A stretch of DNA of 64,000 nt from an uncultured Aequorivita sp. (GCA_937125455.1 CAKZLK010000047.1:140526-204525); one strand, 5' to 3'; positions 42,297-53,777 are shown, counted from the first letter of the stretch. Numbers and translations: made by a program. The notes: generated from the sequence alone by a model not told the origin.

Positions 42297-43337
42297 CTAT
42301 AGCTTTTTTTCTTCCAGGATAGTTTCTGTTTTTCCATACTCATTCCTGTAAATACGAACTATAACCAAAAATAGACTGATAAGCAATGGACCAAAAATTA
42401 GCCCGATAAAACCAAACAAGGGTACGCCTACTATTACACCAATAAGTGTAATAAGCGGATGCACGTTATCCAATTTCTTCAAAACGTAGAGACGGATTAT
42501 ATTATCTGTAGAGCCCACTACCACAAAACCATAAATGAGTATTCCCCATGCTTGAAAGTTATCCCCCGAGGAAAGCGTGAGCACAAACACTGGCAGAATA
42601 CCCACTAATGTGCCCACAAAAGGAATCATACTTCCTATGGTAACAATAACAAACCAAAAGAAAGGATCTTCAATTCCAAAAATAAGAAAACCAATAAGCG
42701 CTACAATTCCCTGTGCAACAGCTACCAAAGGAATTCCCAAAGCATTTGAGCGTACCATTGCCTGTACTTCTGAGCCAATTTCCTTTAGGTTTTCGCGGTC
42801 CATTGGTATGTATTCTTTTAAAGATTCTCTTAAATCAGTTCGGTTGATAAACATGTAATAGAGCATAAAATACATCAAACCAATTGCAATAAAAGCATTA
42901 AAAGTACCGCCCGCTAAATTTTGGAGATTTTCAGAAAGCCAACCCGTTATTGCAGAAGGATCAATCTGGGAATTAAGATCATAGCCTAATTTATCTTCCA
43001 TTTTGCCCAATTGATCTTTAAGCGCATTTACAACTTCTTCAGAGTTTTGAACAGCTTTTCCAATTTTGTTGGTAAGCATTATAATTATTCCGGCAATAGG
43101 TATAAGAATCAAAAAAAATGATACAACCATTAAGGCAGTAGCTGCTAATGACGGATTCCAATTTTTCTTTTTTACCAATATTGACATCCAATTACGCATA
43201 AGCACATAAATGGTCACTGCACCCAAAACGCCTGTGAGATAGGGAAGAAGTTCTCTAAAAATAAGACTGCCCATTAATAAAATGAGCAAGATGACGAATA
43301 TTTGTCGAATTATTTGAGGTGGTATTTGTTTGATCAT
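42297..43337 (-). CDS. AI-2E family (PerM-like) transporter
   Basis: The 346-residue membrane protein has the AI-2E family topology: N-terminal helices (IFVILLILLMGSLIFRELLP, YVLMRNWMSILVKKKNWNPS), a soluble middle part and a C-terminal block with FVIVTIGSMIPFVGTLVGIL, WGILIYGFVVVGSTDNIIR and GVIVGVPLFGFIGLIFGPLL. Members export quorum-sensing autoinducer, act as sodium-proton antiporters or have unknown roles; the substrate is not evident. It overlaps the VOC gene by four bases (ATGA). Confidence 0.9.
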   Translation of the reverse strand: MIKQIPPQIIRQIFVILLILLMGSLIFRELLPYLTGVLGAVTIYVLMRNWMSILVKKKNWNPSLAATALMVVSFFLILIPIAGIIIMLTNKIGKAVQNSEEVVNALKDQLGKMEDKLGYDLNSQIDPSAITGWLSENLQNLAGGTFNAFIAIGLMYFMLYYMFINRTDLRESLKEYIPMDRENLKEIGSEVQAMVRSNALGIPLVAVAQGIVALIGFLIFGIEDPFFWFVIVTIGSMIPFVGTLVGILPVFVLTLSSGDNFQAWGILIYGFVVVGSTDNIIRLYVLKKLDNVHPLITLIGVIVGVPLFGFIGLIFGPLLISLFLVIVRIYRNEYGKTETILEEKKL

Positions 43338-43759
43338 TTGGCGAATAATTGCGTTAAATCCTTAAATGCTTTAAATTCTAACGAATTTCCAGCTGGGTCT
43401 TTAAAAAACATCGTGGCCTGTTCGCCTACTTGTCCCTCAAAGCGAATGTATGGTTCTATGATAAATGAAACGTTTTTTTGAATCAATTTTTCAGAAAAAT
43501 TCTTAAAGGTTTTCATGTCCAATACAATCCCGAAATGTGGAATGGGAACATCTTTTCCATCCACAAGATTTGAGGGTTCTTTTTCTTCGTAAATTTTCTC
43601 TTTTAGATGAATTACAAGTTGGTGACCAAAAAAATCGAAATCTACCCAATGATCGCTACTACGCCCTTCCGAAAGTTCGAGAATATCTCTGTAAAAAACA
43701 CGGTTTTTTTCAAGATTGTCTACTGGAATTGCCAAGTGAAAGGGTCTTAAGTTGCTCAT
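43334..43759 (-). CDS. VOC family (glyoxalase/dioxygenase-like) protein
   Basis: The 141-residue protein has the vicinal-oxygen-chelate fold: FHLAIPVDNLEKNRVFYRDI, HQLVIHLKE, PHFGIVLDMKTFKNFSEKLI and MFFKDPAGNSLEFKAF, which contains the Glu metal ligand. The His and Glu ligands are present, so it could be an active metalloenzyme; the reaction is unknown. It shares one base with the preceding small gene and four with the AI-2E gene, so the three form a tight operon. Confidence 0.88.
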   Translation of the reverse strand: MSNLRPFHLAIPVDNLEKNRVFYRDILELSEGRSSDHWVDFDFFGHQLVIHLKEKIYEEKEPSNLVDGKDVPIPHFGIVLDMKTFKNFSEKLIQKNVSFIIEPYIRFEGQVGEQATMFFKDPAGNSLEFKAFKDLTQLFAK

Positions 43760-43998
43760 TAATTATTTCTTAAAGCGTGAATAAGTTCTTTTTTCTTCAT
43801 TTTTGAACGCCTCTCGATGCCAACGTTTTTTGCTTGTTCATATAGTTCGGTTTTTGTCCATTCCTCATAAGGTTTGGCTTTACCCCCTTTTTTTCCAGAA
43901 TTTTCGGTGTTTGCGATACGGGCAGATTTTTGTTTACTATATCCTTTTTCCCGCAATGCCTCGTACTGTTCTTCGTTTTTTATTTTTGGATTTGGCAT
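43759..43998 (-). CDS. Small DUF7218-like protein with a Rho N-terminal (SAP-like) domain
   Basis: The 79-residue protein has an N-terminal motif NEEQYEALREKGYSKQKSAR followed by IANTENSG and a C-terminal Rho-N-like helix set (WTKTELYEQAKNVGIERRSK, KKELIHALRNN). It is basic and could bind nucleic acid; no function is known. It starts a three-gene operon (TAATG overlap with the VOC gene). Confidence 0.75.
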   Translation of the reverse strand: MPNPKIKNEEQYEALREKGYSKQKSARIANTENSGKKGGKAKPYEEWTKTELYEQAKNVGIERRSKMKKKELIHALRNN

Positions 43999-44013
43999 AA
44001 TGATAATATTTAA

Positions 44014-44044
44014 ATATAAAACCCTTTGATCAACAAAGGGTTTT
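44014..44044 (-). terminator. Intrinsic terminator after the small membrane protein gene
   Basis: AAAACCCTTTG (44018-44028) pairs perfectly with CAAAGGGTTTT (44034-44044) around a 5-nt loop. Its minus-strand continuation TTTTATA fits a terminator for the gene ending at 44057. Confidence 0.7.
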
Positions 44045-44056
44045 AAAATTCATAAT

Positions 44057-44242
44057 TTATGTTTGATCTGTATCTTTTCTGTTTTTAAGAAGGCCTATAC
44101 CTGCAAAGAAGAACACGATACCTAAAATTATAAGAGCCCAAGGACTCATGCCAACATTCATACTACCAAAAGCGCCAAGCACGCCCATTACAAGACCAAT
44201 TCCTCCAGCAATAGTTAAAATAAAACCTAAAATCTTAATCAT
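44057..44242 (-). CDS. Small two-helix membrane protein
   Basis: The 61-residue protein has two hydrophobic helices (LGFILTIAGGIGLVMGVLGA and WALIILGIVFFFAGIGLL) and a charged tail (KNRKDTDQT). I do not recognise a family. It resembles the many small flavobacterial membrane proteins with a glycine-rich loop. It stands alone between a lipoprotein gene and the DUF7218 gene, followed by a clear terminator. Confidence 0.65.
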   Translation of the reverse strand: MIKILGFILTIAGGIGLVMGVLGAFGSMNVGMSPWALIILGIVFFFAGIGLLKNRKDTDQT

Positions 44243-44334
44243 AATACAATTATTTTGGATGGTTAATTGGATTAAAATTAAACGAAAGCATTCATTATTT
44301 AATGAATGTTAACAAAATCTTTGCAGGCTAAGTT

Positions 44335-44901
44335 TTATTTTTCAGAAGGTTCCCAGCCTATCATAAAATATTTAAAAGGGGCATCATCTGGTATCTGGCT
44401 AGCTTCAACTTCAAGATCCATGTTATATCGAAGTTCTTCAGGAAGACTCTTTTTATCAATGGTCAAATACACATCTGTATCTTTTAAGAATATTACAACA
44501 GCGTTGATGGTTGTTTCAATATTGTCAATTGTATAATTTGCCTTTACGTCTTTAAAAGTGCTTCCAGAATTTAACCCTTTTTCTGTTTTGTAGCGAGCAT
44601 CAAAAACCTGAATGTTTGTTATTGTTGAATTCGGATCGCCCTCATCATTTGGTGAAAGTAGGAGAAGGCGTTTGCCTCCTTTTTCAAAAACTTCAACCTC
44701 ACCTTGGGTTTCTAAAGCATTGGGAGATGAGTTTATTTTTACTATTGAATCTGCCGCAAAAATAGAATCGATTTGCTTAATTTTTATTTCCTTGTTCAAA
44801 TTGCCAATAGCTCCGTTTTTAATTAAGAATGGATCGCTATCCTTTCCGCATTGAACAAATAATAATGCCGAAACGGCACCGATAAATAATATCTTCTTCA
44901 T
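44335..44901 (-). CDS. Lipoprotein of unknown function
   Basis: The 188-residue protein has a lipoprotein signal (GAVSALLFVQC). Its domain is rich in beta strands (GEVEVFEKGGKRLLLLSPND; ITNIQVFDARYKTEKGLN; INAVVIFLKDTDVYLTIDKK). I do not recognise a family. It is expected on the periplasmic face of the inner or outer membrane. It follows the HerA-like ATPase gene by 50 bases on the same strand. Confidence 0.7.
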   Translation of the reverse strand: MKKILFIGAVSALLFVQCGKDSDPFLIKNGAIGNLNKEIKIKQIDSIFAADSIVKINSSPNALETQGEVEVFEKGGKRLLLLSPNDEGDPNSTITNIQVFDARYKTEKGLNSGSTFKDVKANYTIDNIETTINAVVIFLKDTDVYLTIDKKSLPEELRYNMDLEVEASQIPDDAPFKYFMIGWEPSEK

Positions 44902-44951
44902 TATACTTTTTTTTTGAAATTTTAATTGATTATTTTAAATAGGTAGCGGTT

Positions 44952-46481
44952 TTATTTCATCAGTTTCCCTAAAATTCCCAAAACACTACGAATTACAGTT
45001 GGGCTGGAAAGTGTTTTTATCCAAGGATTTGCAGCACTTCTTCGGTTGGAGGAGCTTCTGCTGGAGGTGGTTTTTCTTGCCGCTTCTTTTTCCTTTTGTG
45101 CTTTTTCTTTTGCTTCTTCTTTGTTGGCCGTTTCAATTTTTTCTGTCAATATTTCGTAGGCACTTTCACGATCTATTATTTGGTTGTATTTTGGGATGAG
45201 TTTTGAATTTTTCAATAAATCTTTCAATTCGCCATCGGTTAGAACATCCATGCGGCTCATCGGTGCGCGTAACATTGTTCGCGCTAACGGAGTAGGGATT
45301 CCTTTTTCGTTCAAAGCGCTTACCAAAGCTTCGCCAATTCCTAAGGCTGTTAAAACTTCGTCTGTTTTATAATAGTCGGAAAGAGGATAGTTTTCGGCAG
45401 TAAGTTTAATTGCTTTTCTATCTTTTGCAGTAAACGCACGAAGGGCATGTTGAATTTTCAAACCTAATTGGCTCAAAACTGAATCGGGGACATCCGTGGG
45501 ATCTTGCGTAACAAAATAAAGTCCAACACCTTTAGAGCGAATCAGTTTCACAATACTTTCTATTTGGTTAAGCAGTGCACTGCTAGCTTCGTTGAAAATT
45601 AAATGAGCTTCATCAATAAAGATCACTAATTCAGGCCTTCCGCTGTCACCTTGTTCAGGAAATGTGGCATAAATCTCGGCCAAAAGACTGAGCATAAAAG
45701 TTGAAAAAAGCTTCGGTCTATCCTGAATATCAGTTAAACGAAGGATATTGATATAGCCCCTGCCGTTTTCATCTATGCGAAGTAAATCATCAGTGTCAAA
45801 TGATTTTTCGCCAAAAAACAAATCGGCGCCCTGCTGTTCCAATTCTACAACTTTCCGAAGAATTGCACCTGTTGACGATGAAGAAATTCGACCATAAGCA
45901 TCAGCAAATTCCTCTTTTCCTTCATCGGTGGTGTATTGCAATATTTTTTTGAAATCCTTTAAATCCAGCAACGGCATTTTATTATCGTCGCAATATTTAA
46001 AGATTACCGAAACTATGCCCGATTGTACATCGCTCAGATCCAAAATTCTGGAAAGTAAGACTGGTCCAAATTCGCTTACGGTAGCGCGAAGACGAACCCC
46101 TTCTTGGTCTGAAAGCGAAAGTATTTCTGCAGGAAATTTTTTCGCTTCATAAGGAAAGCCAATGGCTGCGTGGCGTTCTTCAATTTTAGTATTGTTGGCT
46201 CCCGGTTCGGCAATACCGCTGAGGTCGCCTTTTATATCCATCAAAAGCACAGGAATTCCTTTTTCGGAAAGGTTTTCGGCAATTATCTGTAGCGTTTTTG
46301 TTTTTCCAGTTCCAGTTGCGCCAGCAATCAACCCGTGTCGGTTTAGAGTTTTTAGTGGGATTTTAACGTAAGCGTCTTTTACTGTTTCGCCATCAAGCAT
46401 TGCAGCACCAAGGGTTATAAAATCCCCCTTTGTTGTATAGCCGCTATTTATGTAATCGAAAAAAGCCTGTTTGTCTGCCAT
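44952..46481 (-). CDS. HerA/DUF853-like P-loop ATPase
   Basis: The protein is about 509 residues from ATG 46481, where MADKQAFFDYINS begins; the track start at 46535 adds an unlikely stretch. It has the Walker A loop LIAGATGTGKTKTLQIIAEN, then PVLLMDIKGDLSGIAEPGAN and the Walker B strand LVIFIDEAHLIFNEASSALL, followed by YFVTQDPTDVPDSVLSQLG. This is the DUF853 group of HerA-type translocases related to FtsK/VirB4. The substrate is unknown; DNA or protein pumping is inferred. A Lys/Ala-rich coil and Ser/Arg-rich stretch occupy the C-terminus. Confidence 0.88.
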   Translation of the reverse strand: MADKQAFFDYINSGYTTKGDFITLGAAMLDGETVKDAYVKIPLKTLNRHGLIAGATGTGKTKTLQIIAENLSEKGIPVLLMDIKGDLSGIAEPGANNTKIEERHAAIGFPYEAKKFPAEILSLSDQEGVRLRATVSEFGPVLLSRILDLSDVQSGIVSVIFKYCDDNKMPLLDLKDFKKILQYTTDEGKEEFADAYGRISSSSTGAILRKVVELEQQGADLFFGEKSFDTDDLLRIDENGRGYINILRLTDIQDRPKLFSTFMLSLLAEIYATFPEQGDSGRPELVIFIDEAHLIFNEASSALLNQIESIVKLIRSKGVGLYFVTQDPTDVPDSVLSQLGLKIQHALRAFTAKDRKAIKLTAENYPLSDYYKTDEVLTALGIGEALVSALNEKGIPTPLARTMLRAPMSRMDVLTDGELKDLLKNSKLIPKYNQIIDRESAYEILTEKIETANKEEAKEKAQKEKEAARKTTSSRSSSNRRSAANPWIKTLSSPTVIRSVLGILGKLMK

Positions 46482-46578
46482 CTCTCTAAATTTTGTCCAA
46501 AAGTAATAAATTATAAAGCACCAAGTTCCAAACACAGTAGTTATTGAAAGCTAATTATTAAGAATTTGGTTTCCATAT

Positions 46579-46612
46579 TTTGAAATTTTCATATTTAATT
46601 GGGTTATTTTTG
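46579..46612 (+). promoter_or_regulatory. Candidate promoter for queE
   Basis: TTTG (46579-46582) and TATTTTTG (46605-46612) are separated by 22 bases. It ends five bases before the queE ATG, so the transcript would have almost no leader. Confidence 0.45.
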
Positions 46613-46617
46613 CGTCA

Positions 46618-47247
46618 ATGAAAAAGGAAGTACAAGTTTTAGTTGATAAAGGAGTAATGCTCCCTTTGATGGAAGAGTTTTATACTATTCAAGGAGAAGG
46701 GTTTCATAAAGGAACAGCAGCATATTTCATAAGAGTGGGTGGTTGTGATGTGGGCTGCCACTGGTGTGATGTAAAGGAAAGTTGGAACGCAGAACTGCAT
46801 CCGCCAACTGCTATTAAAAATATTGTTGAAAATGCTTCAAAGCATTCAAAAACAATTGTAATTACTGGAGGGGAGCCGCTTACTTGGGATATGGGGCCTT
46901 TAACAGAAATGCTTAAAGAACGGGGAATGCAGACGCATATTGAAACTTCAGGTGCTTATAAATTAACCGGGATTTGGGACTGGATTTGCCTTTCGCCTAA
47001 AAAGATGAAACTTCCAACAGCAGAAGTTTATAAAGCGGCGAATGAATTGAAAGTGATTGTTTTCAATAAAGATGATTTCCGATTTGCGGAAGAACAGGCT
47101 GCCCAAGTAAATGAAGATTGTATCTTATATTTACAGCCCGAATGGAGCAAGCGCGAAAAGATGAGTCCGCTAATTGTAGAGTATGTAATGCAAAACCCGC
47201 GATGGAAAGTTTCGCTACAAACACATAAATATCTTAATATTCCTTAG
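46618..47247 (+). CDS. queE: 7-carboxy-7-deazaguanine synthase QueE (radical SAM)
   Basis: The 209-residue protein has the QueE features: YTIQGEGFHKGTAAYFIRVG, then the radical SAM cluster motif GGCDVGCHWCDVKESW (CX3CX2C), and VITGGEPL. It converts 6-carboxy-tetrahydropterin to 7-carboxy-7-deazaguanine in queuosine biosynthesis. The substrate comes from the GTP cyclohydrolase pathway, and a folE gene is also in the window. The start Met gives a 13-residue N-terminal extension (KEVQVLVDKGV) often seen in Flavobacteriaceae. Confidence 0.95.
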   Translation: MKKEVQVLVDKGVMLPLMEEFYTIQGEGFHKGTAAYFIRVGGCDVGCHWCDVKESWNAELHPPTAIKNIVENASKHSKTIVITGGEPLTWDMGPLTEMLKERGMQTHIETSGAYKLTGIWDWICLSPKKMKLPTAEVYKAANELKVIVFNKDDFRFAEEQAAQVNEDCILYLQPEWSKREKMSPLIVEYVMQNPRWKVSLQTHKYLNIP

Positions 47248-47253
47248 AAATAT

Positions 47254-47796
47254 TCAGGGTTTTTTAAACGGAATTTCCACGTAATGGTCGTCCCAGCCAA
47301 TCATTAAAGTTGTTCCTTTAGTATCCGTTTTAAAGATCATTGATAATGATTCAATAGGCGCCACAGCTTGCTCACAAGGAACGGTAATTCTTGCTACATC
47401 TTTTTCTTTTTTATAGCTAAAAGCGCCCCATACATTAGTGTCGCTATTTATGATAATGGTCCAATTTTCTTGATCAGGAATTGTGTAAAGCGTGTAAGTC
47501 CCCGGTTTTAATAGAGTTTTTCCAAATTTCAAAGGGGTGTAAATGGTTAGTTCTGTGGCTTCATTGGCACCAGTGCGCCAAACTTCCCCGTAAGGTACCA
47601 AGCCTCCAAAAATATCGCGTCCTTTTTTTTGTGGGCGACTATAGATAACTCTTGCAAGCGGTGGACTGTTTTTATCTGGCCTTGCCATTGATAAATCCAT
47701 CGGCGAAGCATCCATTTTCGGGAAACTTTGTGCTTGTAAATTTTGAAAAGAAATGCCGGTAGTAATAATAAAAAATAGGAGAAATACTTTTTTCAT
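47254..47796 (-). CDS. Exported DUF2911 domain protein
   Basis: The 180-residue protein has a signal peptide (FLLFFIITTGISFQNLQAQ) and the DUF2911 domain (YSRPQKKGRDIFGGLVPYGE, WRTGANEATELTIYTPLKFG, LKPGTYTLYTIPDQENWTII, NVWGAFSYKKEKDVARITVP). The family is of unknown function and is common in Bacteroidota. It is convergent with queE with only six bases between the stop codons, and no terminator lies between them. Confidence 0.9.
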   Translation of the reverse strand: MKKVFLLFFIITTGISFQNLQAQSFPKMDASPMDLSMARPDKNSPPLARVIYSRPQKKGRDIFGGLVPYGEVWRTGANEATELTIYTPLKFGKTLLKPGTYTLYTIPDQENWTIIINSDTNVWGAFSYKKEKDVARITVPCEQAVAPIESLSMIFKTDTKGTTLMIGWDDHYVEIPFKKP

Positions 47797-50034
<2,238 letters not shown>

Positions 50035-50052
50035 ATAAATATTATTAAATCC

Positions 50053-50092
50053 AAAAAGCCCATTTCTGAAATAATCAGAGATGGGCTTTTTA
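50053..50092 (+). terminator. Intrinsic terminator after gyrB
   Basis: AAAAAGCCCATTTCTGA pairs with TCAGAGATGGGCTTTTT across AATAA; a long stem with a T-run. Confidence 0.85.
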
Positions 50093-50224
50093 GTTTTTAA
50101 CCCTTTATTACCATTATTTTAAGTAGATATTGGTACTTTTGTAAAGCTTTTCAAGGATGCTTGAAAACTTAATAAAAACAATTCCGATTTTCGTCGGAAA
50201 AACTATAAACCATAAACATTTAAT

Positions 50225-51151
50225 ATGAAAGTAACAGTTGTAGGAGCAGGTGCTGTAGGCGCAAGTTGTGCAGAGTACATTGCCATCAAGAATTTTGCAA
50301 GTGAAGTAGTTTTGTTGGACATCAAAGAAGGTTACGCCGAAGGAAAGGCAATGGACTTGATGCAAACTGCTTCTCTAAATGGTTTTGACACCAAAATCAA
50401 TGGGGTAACAAATGATTATTCTAAAACTGCTGATAGCGATATTTGTGTGATTACTAGTGGAATTCCGCGTAAGCCTGGGATGACTCGTGAGGAGCTGATC
50501 GGTATCAATGCAGGAATAGTGAAGGACGTTTCTTCAAACCTTGTAAAACATTCTCCAAAAACTATTATAATCGTAGTGAGTAATCCTATGGATACAATGG
50601 CGTATTTGGTTCATAAAACAGCTGGTCTTCCTAAAAACCGAGTTATCGGTATGGGTGGAGCATTGGATAGCGCACGTTTTAAGTACCGTTTGGCAGAAGC
50701 TTTGGGAGCGCCAATCAGTGATGTTGACGGAATGGTAATTGGTGGCCATAGCGACACCGGAATGGTTCCTTTAACACGTTTAGCAACAAGAAACAGTGTT
50801 CCTGTAACTAAATTTATTTCAGAAGAAAGATTAAATCAAGTAATGGAAGATACCAAAGTGGGAGGGGCAACTCTTACAAAATTATTGGGAACTTCAGCTT
50901 GGTATGCCCCAGGAGCGGCAGTTTCTGCTTTGGTTCAAGCCATTGCTTGTGATCAGAAGAAAATGTTCCCTTGTTCCGTAATGCTTGATGGCGAATACGG
51001 ATTGAAAGATATCTGTATTGGTGCCCCAGTTATATTAGGCCGAAATGGAATCGAAAAAATCATAGAACTTGAATTGAACGATGCTGAAAAAGCACATATG
51101 AAACAAAGTGCGGAAGGCGTTCGTAAAACCAATGATTTGCTTGAAATATAA
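50225..51151 (+). CDS. mdh: Malate dehydrogenase
   Basis: The 308-residue protein belongs to the LDH-like malate dehydrogenases: VTVVGAGAVGASCAEYIAIK (NAD-binding loop), GIPRKPGMTREELIGINAG (substrate-binding arginine loop with PRKPGM), VVSNPMDTMAYL and VIGGHSDTGMVPLTRLA, with the catalytic His in GGHSDTG. It oxidises malate to oxaloacetate in the TCA cycle. A TACTTTTG box at 50134-50141 may be its -7 promoter element. A strong convergent terminator follows. Confidence 0.97.
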   Translation: MKVTVVGAGAVGASCAEYIAIKNFASEVVLLDIKEGYAEGKAMDLMQTASLNGFDTKINGVTNDYSKTADSDICVITSGIPRKPGMTREELIGINAGIVKDVSSNLVKHSPKTIIIVVSNPMDTMAYLVHKTAGLPKNRVIGMGGALDSARFKYRLAEALGAPISDVDGMVIGGHSDTGMVPLTRLATRNSVPVTKFISEERLNQVMEDTKVGGATLTKLLGTSAWYAPGAAVSALVQAIACDQKKMFPCSVMLDGEYGLKDICIGAPVILGRNGIEKIIELELNDAEKAHMKQSAEGVRKTNDLLEI

Positions 51152-51171
51152 TTTAAGTGAATTTATATAAT

Positions 51172-51197
51172 AAAAAGCCGGCTCTTGCCGGCTTTTT
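51172..51197 (+). terminator. Convergent terminator between mdh and the RNR gene
   Basis: AAAAAGCCGGC (51172-51182) pairs perfectly with GCCGGCTTTTT (51187-51197) around TCTT. The A- and T-runs allow it to work on both strands. Confidence 0.9.
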
Positions 51198-51224
51198 ATT
51201 ATTGTATGTTTGAGCGCTATAGAA

Positions 51225-53777
51225 CTATCCGCATTTTGAAGAGCCGCAATCTTTGCAAGTCAAGCAACCTTCTTGGTAGATAAGCGAAGTGCTGTTGCAG
51301 TTTTCACATTTCTGCTTTCTTGCTTCGGTGCCGTCTGCAACGTAGCGTTTTAGTGCACGTGCAACACCGTTTTTCCAAGTATTAATACTTTCGCTATCAA
51401 GTTGTAGACTGTTGATTAATTCCACAGCTTTTTCAATGGGCATTCCGTGACGAAGGGTACTGGAAATCAATTTTGCATAGTTCCAAAACTCTGGATTAAA
51501 TTTATGAGAAAGTCCCTCAATAGTGGTTTTGTAGCCTCTTTTGTTTTTGTATTGGAAGTCGTAGCGTGAAGTTCCGTCCTCATTTCTGTTTTTAATAATT
51601 ACCCCATTGTTCACCCACCGTGGAATTAAAATTCCATCTTCATCATCGGCAAAACCAGTAAATATTTCATAAGGTTTTCCGTCAATCAAACCGATAAACG
51701 CGATCCATTTGTCTTTGCTGTTTTGAAAACGAACTACGTCTGCTTCTAGAATTTCCGGACGTTTGGTTGGGAAAGCTGTAAGAGTTTCATTTTCTTCTTC
51801 CTTCTTTTCTTCGTTTGAAATTAAAACTCCTGAACGAGAACCGTCACGGTAAACGGTAACACCTTTACATCCTGCTTGCCAAGCTTCCAAATATAATTTG
51901 CCTACTAGTTCTTCGGTAGCATCGTTTGGCAAATTGATGGTCACGGAAATAGAATGGTCAACCCATTTTTGAACTGCTCCTTGCATTCGCACTTTGCTCA
52001 ACCAATCTACATCATTGGAAGTTGCTTTGTAGTAAGGTGATTTCTTTACAATTTTATTAAGCTCTTCTTGACTGTAATTTTTATTGGTGTCTATACCACT
52101 GGCTTCCATCCATTGCTTAAAGCGGTGGTGAAATACCACATATTCTTCCCAGCTGTCACCCAGTTCGTCCACAAAATCAACACGTACGTTTTTGTCATTA
52201 GGGTTCACTTTTCTTCTTCGTTTGTAAACTGGAAGGAAAACAGGTTCAATGCCAGAACTAGTCTGGGTCATTAAACTTGTGGTTCCTGTTGGGGCGATTG
52301 TGAGCAGGGCAATATTTCTTCGTCCGTATTCCAGCATATCAAAATAAAGCTTTTCATCAGCTTCTTTTAGGCGAAGGATAAATGGATTGTTTTTTTCTCT
52401 TTCGCTGTCAAAAATTGCAAATGCGCCTCTTTCTTTTGCGGCATAAACCGAAGCACGATATGCTTCCAGAGCGATCATTTTATGGATTTCAACTGAAAAA
52501 TCAATTCCTTCAGGACTTCCATATTTTATTCCTAATGCGGCAAGCATGTCGCCTTCGGCAGTAATTCCGATTCCTGTTCTTCTACCTTCCTCAGCTTTTC
52601 TTTGGATATTTTTCCACAGGTTTTTTTCTACGGCTTTTATTTCATCAGCTTGCGGATCGGCATCAATTTTTGCGATGATGGCATCTACTTTTTCCAGTTC
52701 CAAATCGATGATGTCATCCATAATTCGTTGTGCGATACCGATGTGTTTTTTGAAAAGCTCAAAATTGAAAGAAGCTTTATTAGTGAAAGGTTCTTCAACG
52801 TACGAAAACAGATTTATGGCCAACAGACGGCAGGAGTCGTAGGGACAGAGCGGAATTTCGCCACATGGGTTTGTAGAAACGGTTTTGTAGCCCAAATCCG
52901 CATAACAATCCGGCACACTCTCCTTAATAATAGTATCCCAAAAAAGAATACCCGGCTCGGCAGACTTCCATGCGTTGTGAACTATTTTTTTCCAAAGTTT
53001 TCCAGCTTCTATTTTCTTTGTGTTTTTAGGATTTTCACTAAAGATTGGATATTTCTGAATGTATTTTTTGCCATCTTTCACGGCTTGCATAAATGCATCG
53101 TCCATTCTAACTGAAACATTTGCTCCGGTAACTTTTCCCTGTTCCATTTTGGCATCAATAAAATCTTCGGAATCAGGGTGGTTTATGGAAACTGAAAGCA
53201 TTAAAGCACCACGGCGTCCATCTTGTGCTACTTCACGGGTTGAGTTTGAATAACGCTCCATAAATGGAACAATCCCTGTTGAGGTCAATGCTGAATTTTT
53301 CACAGGTGAGCCTTTAGGGCGAATGTGCGAAAGATCGTGGCCAACACCACCACGGCGCTTCATTAACTGAACCTGTTCTTGGTCTATTTTCATAATTCCG
53401 CCGTACGAGTCAGAATCGCCATCATTGCCAATTACGAAACAGTTTGAAAGCGAAGCTATTTGGTACGGATTGCCAATTCCCGCCATTGGGCTGCCTTGGG
53501 GTACTATATATTTAAAGTCTTTGATGGTCTCAAAAACTTCATCCTCGGTCATTGGATTTGCGTAGCGTTGCTCAATTCGCGCAATTTCTTTTGCGATGCG
53601 GCGGTGCATATCATTCGGCGTTTTTTCATAAATATTCCCTTCGGAATCTTTCAGAGCATATTTGTTCACCCAGACGCGGGCGGCAAGATCATCACCTTTA
53701 AAATATTCAACAGAAGCATTAAAAGCTTCATCTTGTGTATAGGTTTGTGGGTCGGGGATGGTTGTTTTTATTTGCAT
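51225..53777 (-). CDS. nrdJ: Adenosylcobalamin-dependent (class II) ribonucleoside-diphosphate reductase
   Basis: The 850-residue protein is a class II reductase. Motifs include PMAGIGNPYQIASLSNCFVI and the finger loop SSGIEPVFLPVYKRRRKV. The core is followed by a C-terminal zinc-ribbon-like tail KCENCNSTSLIYQEGCLTCK ending in DCGSSKCG. It reduces ribonucleotides to deoxyribonucleotides using adenosylcobalamin, so the cell needs B12 by uptake or synthesis. No cobalamin riboswitch is visible upstream in the 280-base gap. The tail cysteines should re-reduce the active-site disulfide. Confidence 0.93.
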   Translation of the reverse strand: MQIKTTIPDPQTYTQDEAFNASVEYFKGDDLAARVWVNKYALKDSEGNIYEKTPNDMHRRIAKEIARIEQRYANPMTEDEVFETIKDFKYIVPQGSPMAGIGNPYQIASLSNCFVIGNDGDSDSYGGIMKIDQEQVQLMKRRGGVGHDLSHIRPKGSPVKNSALTSTGIVPFMERYSNSTREVAQDGRRGALMLSVSINHPDSEDFIDAKMEQGKVTGANVSVRMDDAFMQAVKDGKKYIQKYPIFSENPKNTKKIEAGKLWKKIVHNAWKSAEPGILFWDTIIKESVPDCYADLGYKTVSTNPCGEIPLCPYDSCRLLAINLFSYVEEPFTNKASFNFELFKKHIGIAQRIMDDIIDLELEKVDAIIAKIDADPQADEIKAVEKNLWKNIQRKAEEGRRTGIGITAEGDMLAALGIKYGSPEGIDFSVEIHKMIALEAYRASVYAAKERGAFAIFDSEREKNNPFILRLKEADEKLYFDMLEYGRRNIALLTIAPTGTTSLMTQTSSGIEPVFLPVYKRRRKVNPNDKNVRVDFVDELGDSWEEYVVFHHRFKQWMEASGIDTNKNYSQEELNKIVKKSPYYKATSNDVDWLSKVRMQGAVQKWVDHSISVTINLPNDATEELVGKLYLEAWQAGCKGVTVYRDGSRSGVLISNEEKKEEENETLTAFPTKRPEILEADVVRFQNSKDKWIAFIGLIDGKPYEIFTGFADDEDGILIPRWVNNGVIIKNRNEDGTSRYDFQYKNKRGYKTTIEGLSHKFNPEFWNYAKLISSTLRHGMPIEKAVELINSLQLDSESINTWKNGVARALKRYVADGTEARKQKCENCNSTSLIYQEGCLTCKDCGSSKCG

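Noticed and set aside
46482-46535. Track start of the HerA-like gene at 46535
   Set aside because: The first 18 residues are hydrophobic and unlike the family; Met 46481 gives the expected MADKQAFF start.
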